A stretch of DNA of 64,000 bases from Carallia brachiata (lineage: Eukaryota > Streptophyta > Magnoliopsida > Malpighiales > Rhizophoraceae), in assembly GCA_021464245.1 (NCBI GenBank), contig JADCRB010000006.1:4020280-4084279 (forward strand), written 5' to 3'. Both the position numbers and the translations under genes were made by a program. How positions within the stretch are numbered: the first letter of the stretch is position 1; the number at the start of each line of letters is the position of its first letter. Positions 26,324 to 38,010 of this stretch are shown piece by piece. The notes below the pieces were generated by a model, which searched no databases, had not been told where the DNA came from, and saw only the letters and a list, made by a program, of their open reading frames with translations.

Positions 26324-26656
26324 ATCTTTGACGAGTACCCGAGAAGTTGGTGTTAGAGCATAGGCCACCTCTGCTCCTTCTTCCTGGCCATCAGGAGCTT
26401 TTGTTGCAGCAAAGAAGCCAGAGCTCACCAACATGCGCATCAGCCGGTGCAGGGAACCAGCTTTGGCTGGTTGAACGCCAAGTGCTGAGACCAACTCAGC
26501 ATGAGTGATTGGCTTGCCATGGTTGTGGACTACATCTGGTATGCCTAGATCAACCGCACATTTGAGCGACACTGAATGCAGGTAATTAAGAACATGGTTA
26601 TACAAATGAGCTTGAGCTTTGAAGAAGTCAGCCCTTTGGCTCTCAATATGATCCAT
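26319..26656 (-). pseudogene. O-methyltransferase, 5' part of exon 1, split by retrotransposon
   Basis: N-terminal 112 codons of the OMT. The start at 26656 gives MDHIESQRADFFKAQAH, then the dimerisation region with LHSVSLKCAVDLGIPDVV, PITHAELVSAL and LHRLMRMLVSSGFF, and ends at SRVLVKDNP where the element begins. The first five bases (26319-26323) are the right target-duplication copy. Read past the insertion, the frame enters LTR sequence and runs into Lys- and Ser-rich low-complexity coding, so the product would be truncated. Gene and element have the same transcription direction, which leaves the 5' LTR promoter pointing away from this 5' fragment and into the element. Confidence 0.93.
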
Positions 26657-28202
26657 AGCTTGGAAGTACCTTATCCCTTTGCCTACCGCTCCTCAACTAA
26701 TCTCTTTGTATAGAATTGTTTCACTTGACTTTTCTTTTTAAGAAACTAAACTTATTTTTTTTTTACAATAAAAAAAAATCTGATTAGACGTGTCAGTCAC
26801 TAAATTCTTAGGTTGATAATAGAGTAATCCTCATTTGTTTGGGTTCGTTCAATAATTCTAAATGTGCTGACCTGTCTTGAATATCAATGAAACTGAACGT
26901 TATTCTACTACTGGAGTCCCGACAGACGAACAGACGAACCTGAACCCAACGCTGCACATCACTATTTATACTTGAATTGGTCCCCAGTATAAGTCAGACA
27001 GAGAAGAGTGCAGACGTGAAAATTCGAACCTGAGATTCGTAACATGAAAGTATACTGATTTACTACTGAACTATTATCTCAAGTAGTAAATAAACTTAAT
27101 TAGTTTTTTATAACAATTGGATAAAATATTAAGCAATACAAAATTTAAAATCATTAATAAGAAAAAAAAACAAATTCAAAAGAGTGTCACGTCGCCAGCA
27201 TACATTCATCTGTTGGATCACCACAGCGAGTGTCTTTTGGAGAGCTTAGAGACCGATTTACTAACAAATAATAAAAAGAAATAAGGAACTAATATTTTAA
27301 AATCCAATCAGAGGCCAATGAGAGGGGAAAAAAGAAAACAAAAAGAGTGAGAAATGGTTGTTCAATATTCCAACCATAAACCATCTAATTGAAAATAAGT
27401 GAAGACTTAACAATAATTAAAGGAATTAGAGACAGCGGCTATTAATAAAAAGAGTTGAAAGTTTAAATGTCAATTAAATACCAGTATCAAAGGGCAAAAA
27501 AAAAAAAAAATACATATTAGAGAAAAATAAAACTAAAAAAAAAATACCGACAAAAGATGATCAAGAGTATCAGAATCCCTCACGTAAGGCTAGTACTTGA
27601 CAGGTCTTGTGCCTTGCCCTCCTACCCCATGCCATTGAATCCAATCAAACCAGTCAGAGAAAAGAAACAACCCTTTTTTTTTTTTTTTTTTTATCTTTCA
27701 TGTTATAAAATCAGAATTTTACTTAAGATCATTTTGAGATTATTATGATCAAATCATATAATTAGATTGTAAAATCGTAAAATTTTATTAAAATTAAAAA
27801 AATAAAAAATATTAATTAAAATATAATTTTTAACTTTTAAACATTCTATAAATTTTTTATGTTAAAATTCAAACATAACCATATATATAGACAATTCAAA
27901 TCTAAGTTATTCTTATCACCGTTAGTATCCAACGGGTACACAAAATTATATGCTCACATGTACGTGACACTTCTACAACATTTTCTCCATAACTTTGTAA
28001 TGCCATAAAATTACTCTGTGATGCGTTTGATGCTTTACAAAATAAAAATGTTAAGTACATTAAATATATTAAATTTAATAAAAAATATTAATTTTTCCAA
28101 AACTTTGAAATATTTTTGGTACTGTTTTAAAAAAATTAGAAAGAAAATAATATTTTTATAATAAATTTCATATAATATCTACACTTTATGTTTTAAATTA
28201 AT

Positions 28203-28240
28203 ATTTATTTAAATTTAAATTTAAATTTAAATTTAAATTT
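28203..28240. repeat. (ATTTAA)n palindromic simple repeat
   Basis: Six units of atttaa in a row; each unit boundary is palindromic (TTTAAA). Confidence 0.9.
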
Positions 28241-28339
28241 TAAAAAATAAAGATATATATATATATATATACGCTTGGCCTCGGTAAGTCCAACAACTGT
28301 TGGAGCCTTTGCAAAAGGATAAAAACTTGTGTTTTGATA

Positions 28340-28500
28340 ATTTTATCTCGAGATTTATTTTAATTGAAATAACGATTGATATTTTAAAATATTTAATATT
28401 TTTATATTATAAAAATATTAGTTATTATTTTAAAAATAATAACAATAATTTCGTTTAAAATATTTTTCAAAATAAATAATTTGAGATATGTACGAGTGCT
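28340..28500. repeat. AT-rich hairpin repeat, copy 1
   Basis: An imperfect inverted repeat around TTTTAAAATA/TATTTTAAAA, ending with a ...GAGATATGTACGAGTGCTCTTTGTAAAAT flank. Related segments occur at about 36430-36600, 39165-39355 and 62390-62545. The copy near 39.3 kb shares the CTTTGTAAAAT flank. Confidence 0.5.
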
Positions 28501-30904
28501 CTTTGTAAAATTATGATTTAGCTGTGCAAGTTGGAACAAATGAAGGAAAAGAAGAAAGAAGAAGCGTCTGATGGATATTAATGGCTCTCAGATGCGTGCT
28601 GGCCCTTTTACTGTTGAAAATATCTTGGCCGAAACAATGAGAAGTCAAAAAATAATGTTGATGGATGATATCGGACCAACGATTTTATTATAAGATGTAT
28701 AAATACAGATACATAATATAGATATGATACGATATAAATATGATAATATAAAAATTTTTAAAAAATTAAAATACAAATATGATATAAATATAATTATAAA
28801 ATATATTAAATATTATATATAATATATATGTAATTTACATATTTTTAATAAACTTAAATTTTTTTATATATAATTTATAATAATTATTATTATGATATTT
28901 TATGATATAACTTATATTTTATTTATAATATTTTTAAAAAATATTATATATATATATATATCTATATATATTTATGGGTGTGTGTGTTTATGTCTATGTG
29001 TATATATATAAAACAAAATATTTAAGTAAATAAAATATATATGTGTATAATATACTAATTATATATATAAGTGTCTGATATGTGAATTAAAAGTGTTCAA
29101 CACACGTGTCTGAATTTTTTTTTTATTTTTTTGTTTTTATTGGACACGTTTTGGAGTATCGACACGTGTTCGAAAAGTGTCGGACGAATGTCGTGTTTGA
29201 CACGAACACTGATTATTTTAGAAGTGTCCGTAGAAGTCTTAGATCTTATTATTTAAGTCGCAATTTTGAATAGATTCTACTTTAAAACAACTATGAAAGT
29301 GATCGAGATCATTATATCAGTACAAGATCGTAAGATCATATGATTTTACGATCTGAATCGTGATTTTAACAACTATAATTATATTAAACGAAAATTAAAA
29401 TAATTAAAAAAAAAGCTTCTATATAATGTATTGAATGTGTTTAATATTTTTATTATAATTTATTATAATTTTGTGATATATAAATTTATTTATTTAATTT
29501 TAAATAAATTTTATTTATTTTATTATATAATATTATCAATAAGTTATACTCAATAAAAATTATAAATTAAATTAAAAATCCTCGAGCAAAAGCAAAACGG
29601 AAAAGATGCCCTGAATCAAAGCAGATGATTTTGTCTCCCCAGGAGCGAAGTCTCCATCATTCTGAGGCTTGTCTACTTTACAGCCACAGGAAAAACAGAG
29701 ACAGAAATGTCACTAGGTGGAATACTCCAAATCCAAAGCAGCTAAAGCCAAATTTAAAAATCACACACATACGAGTGCACTGTTCCGCTTCTTTGCCAAC
29801 CCTCGAACACTTGACTTGACCAAGTGCAAACATCTAGCCACCTGAGCAACTAGATGGGTGGCATACGAGTGCATTGTTCGTTGTCGCCTGCTCAACCGTA
29901 GAGTAAATACATCCACTCAGAATTTGACAAAAACTCCGGACAAAAAAAGACAATTAAGAACACCAATGTCACTCTGATTGATAAGCTAGCAGAACAGGCA
30001 ACCAAGAAAAGTGAATAAACAGGCACATAATTTCCATGTCTCTCTTGAGAGATGTCGTAAAATAAGGAGAAAAAAATAAAAAAGGTTAGTATACAAATAA
30101 AATCCTTAACTTTGATGTGTTTTAATTAAATATATCACGACGTATAGAAAGTTAACAATTTGGTAATCCGTACAATTTTTTAAATAACAAATTTATCCTG
30201 CCGACTGTCGTTAACTTAATAAAACAGAAGCTGTTAAACTTGTAAGATGGCAAGTTTTGTAACATGGCACGTTGACATGAAATCATAGCAACGTGGGATG
30301 ATAAACGTTAAGAATCACAGTTATTTAAATTCTAAATGTTCATAAATTTTTATGATTGAGATCTAAATCTTTTGAGTCCCATTACATGGTAGGATTAATC
30401 AGCTAAAAAATTTATTTGTAATGTAATAAGCATGAGACTTTTTGCAGTTACATTTTCCATATACGCAACAAAAAATGGGGAGAAAAAACCATCATTTTTT
30501 TGTTCCACATCTTGTTATTATTACTGCACAAATTACAAATGTTGTTGCATTACGGAAAACCAATCGGGACACTAAGAATAGAGACATTAACATTTATCCA
30601 AATCTTTTAACTTTTTCAATTAAATTTTATACCTTTTAAATTCTTCAAAATTGAGTTTTTTCATCTGTTTAATTGTTAAAAACGATCAAATACCTTTTAA
30701 ATTTATTAAATTAAATACGTTTTTAACAGTCAAATTAACAGAAAAACTTAGATTGTAAAAAATTTTAAAAATATTAGATTCAATTAAAAAAATTTAAAAA
30801 TTTAAAATTTAATTATAAAAATTTAAAATTTATGTAGCATTTAATTTAACATTTAAAAAATAAAAATATAATATAAAACAATAAATTTCCCTTACCTCAA
30901 CAAA

Positions 30905-31260
30905 GAATCCGTTCTACCCTTACCGGACAACATCGTATTTTAAGATCCTTTCAGGCATGCTCTTGAGCAACGCACATGCCGATGTCACATCTCTATTCCT
31001 CACATACCCACTTAATATCGTATTCCACGAAAACAAATCCCTTAAACCATTTCATCAAACACATGGCGGGCAAGATTCAACCCATATGCAATGTACCCAG
31101 AGATCATTGCGTTGTAGGAGAGCTTGGTCCGAGAAGGCATATAATTGCAGGCCTGAGAAGCGGGCCCCAATTATTCGTTGCGCAAGTCGGTGGAGAAGGC
31201 CATGCTCCATCTCTGGACGGCTGAGTCTTTGGAGGATTCTTTTGGAACTTGGCCATCCGA
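30905..31260 (-). pseudogene. PPR protein relic, frameshifted
   Basis: The minus strand shows MPSRTKLSYNAMISGYI then LARHVFDEM in one frame. A WNTILSGYVRNRDVTSACAL-like segment and LLKSMPE follow in another. These are typical pentatricopeptide repeats of the plant organellar RNA-binding family. Frame breaks near 31055 and stops show it is non-functional. It is a fragment of about three repeats. Confidence 0.7.
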
Positions 31261-31423
31261 AGCCCCGTCCATAGGGAGGAGAGAGAGAGAAATTTTATAT
31301 TCATATTTTTTTTATTTGATTATATTTCTATTTTTTAATATCAAATAGGACGCCTCATAGCATATTACGTGTCAAGCCACGTCACGAAGATTTCTTATTA
31401 GTATGCCACATCAGAAGGTTTAA

Positions 31424-31918
31424 GGGATAAATATTTTTAAAATTCTAAACCTTTAAATTTTTTTATATTTGAATTCTAAATTTTTTTAACATTTCATTTG
31501 AGTTCTAAATCTTTTAATTTTTTATTATATCAGTCCTTTAAATTACGAAAAATAGTCAATCTATTAATAAGTGAGTTTAATTTAATAAAAATTATTTAAA
31601 AAAATTTAAATACATGAGTTAAATATTTTTTTCATCAATAAAATATGCATATTAAATATTTTTTTAATCAACAAATATACGAATTAAATAGGTAATATGT
31701 ATATTTTTTTATAAAAAAGACATCCAATTCATATATTTAATCTTTTTTAAATAATTTTTTGTAAAGTTAAAATTATTTTTTAATAGATTGATCACTTTTG
31801 TTAAATATAAGGACTAATTTGGTAGAAAATCAAAAAATTAGGACTCAAATGAAATAAAAGGTTTAGAATTCAAACGTAAAAAAACTTAAAGATTTAGGAC
31901 TAAAAAAATCCTTATCCC
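31424..31918. mobile_element. MULE-type MITE with long terminal inverted repeats
   Basis: The ends GGGATAA...TTATCCC begin inverted repeats of roughly 140 bp. The left arm includes tttgaattctaaa and catttgagttctaaa; the right arm is its imperfect reverse complement. It is flanked by a 10-bp target duplication, GAAGGTTTAA (31414-31423) and GAAGATTTAA (31919-31928), identical at 9 of 10. A TSD of 9-11 bp with long TIRs fits Mutator-like MITEs. Non-coding. Confidence 0.85.
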
Positions 31919-31928
31919 GAAGATTTAA

Positions 31929-33792
31929 CAGTTTTCATTTGATTAAGTTAATAATAGGATACATTTGTTATTAAAAAATTTATGCGATATTCAACTTGTT
32001 ACTTTATAAAGATTGAAATATATTTGTTAAAACATGTAAAATTGAGGATTTATTAATATATTAACCTCTAAAAATAAGGATGTTAGCAAACAAAACACAA
32101 AAAGAAAAAAAAATCTTGAGAATCAAAGATAACACAATTTTTCTCTAGCCCCTTAGAGAAATGAAATGTATTAAAGAGTCAGAGAAGGGAAAAATGCTTT
32201 CTTTGTCCATCATACCACAATCAAACGCGTAGATCCCTTGATTTTTTGTAATGATTTATCAGCCATGAACTGGTCTGATAATAAGGTTCGTTGATGTAGA
32301 AACATGCTTATTAGCATTCCAGCAAGTGCCGTCTTAGACAATCTATAGGTAAAAAGTTAGTACCCGGAAGAAAGGTGTTTGAAAATTTTTTTAGAACATA
32401 ATTAATTGAAAATTATTCGTAAATATATAATTTTATTTTATTGTATAATAAAAATATAATGATTTTTTTTATTTGATTAAATTTGTAGTTAAAATAGTTA
32501 TACAATAAATTAATAATTATTTTACAGAAACTTTTTTAATAAATTTTTTTTATTATATAACAGTACTCTTATAAATAAATAAATATATATATATACACTT
32601 GAAAATTTGTTTGCCACGTGGATGCCTTCTTCTGCGATTTTGCCTTTTTTTTGTTTCTTGCTTCTCACTCTCTCTCTCTCTGTTTTTTTTTTTGGAGACA
32701 TTGTTGCTTCTCTTTCTCTATTCAATGGACTCAACATAAATTTCATTACTTCTTCAACTGACCAAGCAAAACTTGAGAAAGTTTTAATTAACAATGATAA
32801 AACGGTTGGAGTATTTAAAATCAGAAATATGAAAGGGTTGAGAGCGTTATTTTTCATGTTGGTGGATGGTGCTGGTGTGGGTTTCTTGAATCTGTAGCTG
32901 ATCAAACTGATAACCTCATGAAGACTAAAGTGCCAAGACTATTGAGTTTTCTTTTTAAATGTAGTTTAGATTAAATGACCCTCCTTTTCGGCCATTCAGA
33001 GCAACTCATTAAAGAGTTTCACTTAGACACTTAAAAGCCTCATTAGCAATGATCAGTGAAGGAAGCTATTTTGAAGAATGATGCCGAGCAATAAAAAGCT
33101 CAGTTCAAAATTCGTGGTATATATGTTTGCCCATGTTCTAATTTTTTTTTTCTTTCTTTTTTTTTTACTATACAAGTTTGTTTATTCGTAAATTACAAAA
33201 ACTTTATGGGTTTTGCGAAAATATTTTTTTAGGAGTTTGGACACACTGAAGTTGGAGAGCTTGAAATTGCAAGATAGGAACATAGCTTTGGTAAAATCTC
33301 GCAGTTTTTCAACTATAAGTGAACTTGTGTTATGTGATTAGGTCTAAGAAATAAATTGGATTTTTTTTTTTTAGTCGATGTTAAGGTGTTGTCCTTTGTG
33401 ATCTTGGATATCTACGGGAACATGGAGGAAGATGAGAACAAAAGGCCAACAAGAAAGATACCATAGACAACTAAAAAAGTCTCTGACTACTCGCAAGAGT
33501 AAGTCACTTTTCTGTCCTTTCACTACCAATGATTATAAAATTGTTTATTTTCTTTTCTTAATATAACAAGTAGCTTTCGCTTGAACTTATAGAATTAACT
33601 GTTACGAGGATGCAATTAACAGTTAGCATATTAGAGGATTGACCTACAAATAAACTAAAAGTGTAATTCTTTTACCTCAACACCCAGCAAATCTTGTGAA
33701 AGTTTATATTCACTTGCTTTTTCTCTGTATAAAATGAATCTCACAATTTATAGTCGAAAAAGAATAAAGAAATATAATATTGAACTATATAC
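31929..33792. other. AT-rich intergenic region
   Basis: No gene recognised. Two overlapping frames at 32522-32905 (- strand, 127 aa) and 32607-32897 (+ strand, 96 aa) have no recognisable motif. 32960-33490 is less AT-rich and may be decayed coding or UTR sequence. Confidence 0.4.
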
Positions 33793-34242
33793 TGTTGGAG
33801 AAATTTTCAAAATAGAAAAGTCGCGTCCCCTAGTTAATTTAGTGGTTATGGATATGTGTCTATTGATGAAATAACACGTTAAAAAGTCGTGTCCATTGAA
33901 CCAAAAGACTCATCTCTTAGCCAAATAACTACCTTATTATTCTCCCTATATTATTCTCCCTATAAATATGTTAATTAGCCATTCACATAGACAATAGAGA
34001 ATAAAGAAAAATTCCATACATTTTTGTGAGTAATTTTGGATATTACAATAACTTCTCGAGGGCTCGATTTCGGTATTGCAACTTACAGTTGAGTGTGCTT
34101 CATTTTATCTTGTGAGGGAATTCGCATTATACCTCTATTGCAATTTAGTGAGGGCGAATTTTACTTTAAAGAAAGTGACGTTTGTTACACGACTTGAAGC
34201 AATTCTTTCATTTCCAATCTTACCCTCTTTTCTGTTCCAACG
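33793..34242. mobile_element. Solo LTR (450 bp)
   Basis: It starts TGTTGGA and ends TCCAACG, an inverted pair except for the final base (A expected). It is flanked by a perfect 5-bp duplication TATAC (33788-33792 and 34243-34247). It contains the TATA-like CCCTATAAATATG near 33958-33970. No internal retroelement domain or second LTR is nearby, so recombination has probably removed the body. Confidence 0.75.
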
Positions 34243-34447
34243 TATACCACTCAATATTGTATGTATATATATGTTTCTTCTAAATAAAATGCTAAATATA
34301 AAACAATAATATAAGAACATCTGCGCTAATAAAACTAGTTATAGGTTCACCCCAAAATTATAATTTCGTTATAGAAGACAAGAACACACCCACTTTTATG
34401 GACTATTATCAACTCTCTCACTTAATGTTAGCTTAGGGTGTCATTTA

Positions 34448-34600
34448 AGGGAGGCTTTGGTGCACTGGTATAGGCCCCCATCCTCTAAACTCAATGACTT
34501 TGTATTCGAATTCTATGAGCTACAAGCTCTCATGCTTGGATTTGGTGATGGCTTGAATGTACGCAATCCCGAGAGGTCATTTTATTGTTATACTAAGACT
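34448..34600 (+). mobile_element. tRNA-derived SINE-like segment
   Basis: TGGTGCACTGG (34458-34468) fits the pol III A-box TRGYNNANNNG, and ATTCGAATTC (34504-34513) is close to the B-box GGTTCGANTCC at normal spacing. The following sequence, ending before a T-rich stretch, is in the usual style of plant SINEs. No clear target duplication was found. Confidence 0.55.
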
Positions 34601-35148
34601 CCTTCTTAAAGTGCCATTTTTAATTCCTTAAATTGGGACAAAATTTGAAAGAAAAAAATAAAAGACTTGAAGAGTCAGTGTGAGCTGCACGAGCGGACCC
34701 ATAAAATAATTAATGTATTCTCTTTTGTAGGAAAGTTTAAAATTAATAAAAGAAATTGTTTTTTAATAGATAGAGTCTACATACCGATTGATTTTCAACT
34801 TCCTTCCAATTCATTTTCGCTGTCCACAAATCTGTGTTCTTTGAAATTTTATTAAGAGAAAAGCTTTAATAACTCACCGAAAAAATCATGCACACAGATG
34901 ACAGAAGTGCAAGTTTTGACAGTAGACGTAGATCATCATGTCATTTTGTAAGTACTTCTACTGTGGCTAAAAATGGAGGAGTACCAATGACTCCGCCGTC
35001 AACGAAACACCAAATCAATGACCCGCTTAAAGGCCACATGAATTTTGGTACTACACTTGCTATACATCAATTTAAGAACTCATGTCCGAGCCAAGTGAAA
35101 CACCCTGATATCATAATAATACATACAAAAGGCCTTCAACTTCATCTT

Positions 35149-35744
35149 TCACTTTGATGAGCTAAATTTTGCAGTCCAATATTTCTCAATCTCTTCTGCC
35201 GTTCTTCCTGGTATTCTGCCGGCGATTAGTGACCACCTAGAAATCACACAACCAGGACCTCAAAAGCATCAAAGCTTTTGTAGCCACTAAAAAGAAATAC
35301 TTGGTGAGTACTGAAGTAGTATTAAAGTAAGATTAAAGTAATATGAGTTATTGAATGATTAAATTAAAAAATAAAAAAAAAATAAACTGTTGGATACCGT
35401 CTGATAGATTGAATATTTATTTGTATCTTTCTAACCTACCTACATAGTGTTGCTCTTATATTATGTGATATGGGAAAGATAAAAGCAAAGGAAGAAAGCC
35501 AAAGCCAAACCAAACAAACACAAGACAAACCTTTTGCCAACCAAGTTGAACATCCTAGCAATGAGATCCTCTTCATCTTCAGAGAATTCCAGCCGCTTGG
35601 AATCTTCATCTTTTACATCTGAGACAAAACAACACAGGTCATAAGAATCTAATAACTAGATTGTCTAGCTAGCACTCCATTATTAGAGTCACCTTTGGTG
35701 TCTTCACTAGTGACATTTGAAGTATTATTTTTTATGCACCCCAT
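35149..35744 (-). CDS. R3-MYB transcription factor of the CPC/TRY type, 3 exons
   Basis: Single-repeat MYB proteins of this class compete with R2R3-MYBs for bHLH partners. They repress trichome fate, and in many plants also anthocyanin synthesis, while promoting root hairs; they act in the nucleus. Exons: 35693-35744, 35531-35618, 35149-35236, GT..AG borders, phases joining to 75 aa. The start is MGCIKNNTSN. The repeat runs from LEFSEDEEDLIARMFNLVG through RWSLIAGRIPGRTAEEIEKY to WTAKF. The bHLH-binding signature DLxxRxxxLxxxxxxLxxxR is complete. The two-intron layout is typical of CPC-like genes. There is no activation domain. The length is slightly under Arabidopsis CPC. No lesion seen. Confidence 0.93.
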
Positions 35745-36049
35745 CTCATTCCACACAAAATCTTGTTTGAGATTGGTCCAGAGGATGGTATTTAAGGGAA
35801 GCCATTGGGTGGGAAGAGGGAAGGGATCATAATTTAGCATTTATTTGGTGGTTGAAGAAAGTAAAAAAGAAGACTGGTAGTTCTCAAAGTTGGATAAGTT
35901 TGTTGGGGTGCCTTATAGTTGGTTGGGTTGGCCCTCCCCCTTGTGTTTAATTTGATCATATGATTTAACATGACCAGCCCCCACTGGATTATCCTTTTGT
36001 ACATATCAATGATGCTTCTGGTGCTGTCCCTTCTCTCAAATCTCAATCT

Positions 36050-37800
36050 AAATAGAGAGATAGGTAGAAGAGTTGCGGCTACATTATTTTAGCGTACTGC
36101 CAAAACATGCTTCGTCCCAATCCACAGAATGTGCAGACTGCAGACTCAATAGACCCACAAGAGAACCAGCTGATTAGGTGGATCTATTCGTACATTTTTG
36201 TAATCTTTATTTCGTGCAATGCTGAGCACTGACTATGTGGCATTCATTGAACACAGAAGAAGACTGATTTCTTACATAAACATGCAATTGGCCCAATGGT
36301 GAGATCTAATATTTTCTAGGCAATTATTTTTTCATTTTTTTTTTTTTTGTCTCTTTAGGTTGGCAGTTAGCCCAACTGCAGCCAGGCGGGGGAATTTTAT
36401 GTTTTTTTATCTTCAGCGAGAGAAATATTAGTTTATTAAATTTTAGTATTTTAATTAATATTTAAAATAAAATAAGATTAATAATTTTATAATACGATTG
36501 ATAATATTTATAATAAAAAATAATATTTTTAATTTTTATGTAAAAATTATTAGTTTTATTATAAATACTATTTCAGGATATTAATCGAGATTGTAAAATT
36601 CTATCTATGTATTAGTATTCCTTGATTAAATAGCATTAAAGTAATATCTCAGTTTTATTCAATTATATCTAATAATTTATATAATTTTTATTTTTCAATT
36701 CAATCATCAACTTAAATTATAAGTTACACAATACAGTGTTTTTTTTTTTCATATTTATAAATTTCACACTCTATAAACTCTTTTTACATAATATAATCAC
36801 TGTAGTGTCTCTTAAGAGATAATAAGTAGACAAATTAATGTGAAGATTAACGTGATGTCACATGCAGAGTTTACATAATAAAGTACTCTTAATTTTGAAT
36901 TTAATATTTTGTCAAAATTGGTCGTAATTGAAAGGATATGTAACAAAAACTATTATAAATCTAACAACTATAATATTAAAAAAAAATTAACTCAACTGAT
37001 TGATTCAGTGTTTAATTGTGATTATAATTTTGATTTCTTTTTTTTTCTTTGAGAAAGATTATAATTTTGATTTCAATACGTGGTCAGTTCTACATCATTT
37101 AATATTAAAAAGATGGCATATAAGTCCAAATTAAAAGTATGACAGATATTAATTTATTTTCTCTTACTTTACAACTTTTAAATTTTTTTTTTTAATTTTC
37201 ATTTGTCCAACCTACTTTTTTTTTTAAATATAAAGAGAATAAATTTTTGAATTTTTATATTATTCATTCTTCCTCATTTCCTGTCGTATGTTGATGCAAC
37301 TTATAATTCATTTATTTGTTGAAAAATAATTTGTCTGTGTAAAATATTTGTAGATGAAAATTTTTACAAGAAAAATAAATAATTTTTTACTGTTTGATTG
37401 TGATATTAAAATCTATTAAAAAATAATTTACTGTATCTGATGCAAATATACGTAAAACTGTCAATTTTTATCACTCGTCTAATTACTCAATGACTCTTCT
37501 CACAACACAACACTACCATGCTCATCAAAAGCTTAAATGACTTAATGCTCCAATTTTGTTTCTTATCTTATCCCACAAGTCTACGCCTTATGATTGTGAT
37601 CTTGCTTGCCAGAGATTAGTGGGAATTCATCATTTTGGTGAGAGAAACCATGCTTGTCACCCATGTTCTTCAAAGACACGTTGAGTGAACAATCAACATC
37701 ATTGCTTCTACAAATGCATGCATTGCCAAATGAGTGAATAGTTAATATCACAATAGTTAGTATTTACACTGAAAAATTAGAGCAAATACAAATACAAATC
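36050..37800. other. AT-rich intergenic region
   Basis: The upstream flank of the R3-MYB, then AT-rich DNA with no recognised gene. An imperfect AT hairpin lies at about 36430-36600, related to the other hairpin copies in this window. The rest is homopolymer runs and unique AT-rich sequence. Confidence 0.5.
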
Positions 37801-37806
37801 TGCCAT

Positions 37807-38010
37807 CTAAAATACTTCAAAGGAAATGCTATTGCAAAGCAATGCATTCCATACTACAATATCATTCTCGTTCATCTTGCCAACTAGAAGTATGGCACCC
37901 AAAATGCATAAACATCCTAAATATGAATCCAGAAAGGCACTTCCACCAAATACTTTAAAGGAGATACCAAGTTTAGTGATGAATACATGAATTCGCCTGC
38001 TCAACTCCAA
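37807..38010 (-). pseudogene. PPR protein relic
   Basis: The 67-codon frame reads RRIHVFITKLGIS, GGSAFLDSYLGCLCILGA and KMNENDIVVWNALL, matching the IH..I.KLG / VGSAL.DMY.KCG / VF..M..RD.VVWN pattern of PPR repeats. It covers barely two repeats and lacks a start or neighbouring repeats, so it is a fragment. Confidence 0.65.

Larger units (their letters stand above)
26657..30900. other. AT-rich intergenic region
   Basis: 26657-27000 holds the upstream flank of the O-methyltransferase. No gene was recognised in the rest. It contains poly-A/T runs (27496-27510, 27675-27692), TA microsatellites (28255-28270, 28948-28960), a direct/palindromic (TTTAAA) repeat (28203-28240), and a patch rich in GACACGTGTC/GTGTCGGAC-like words (29085-29215) that reads like a decayed dispersed repeat. 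29580-30010 is less AT-rich, with no recognisable frame. Confidence 0.45.
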
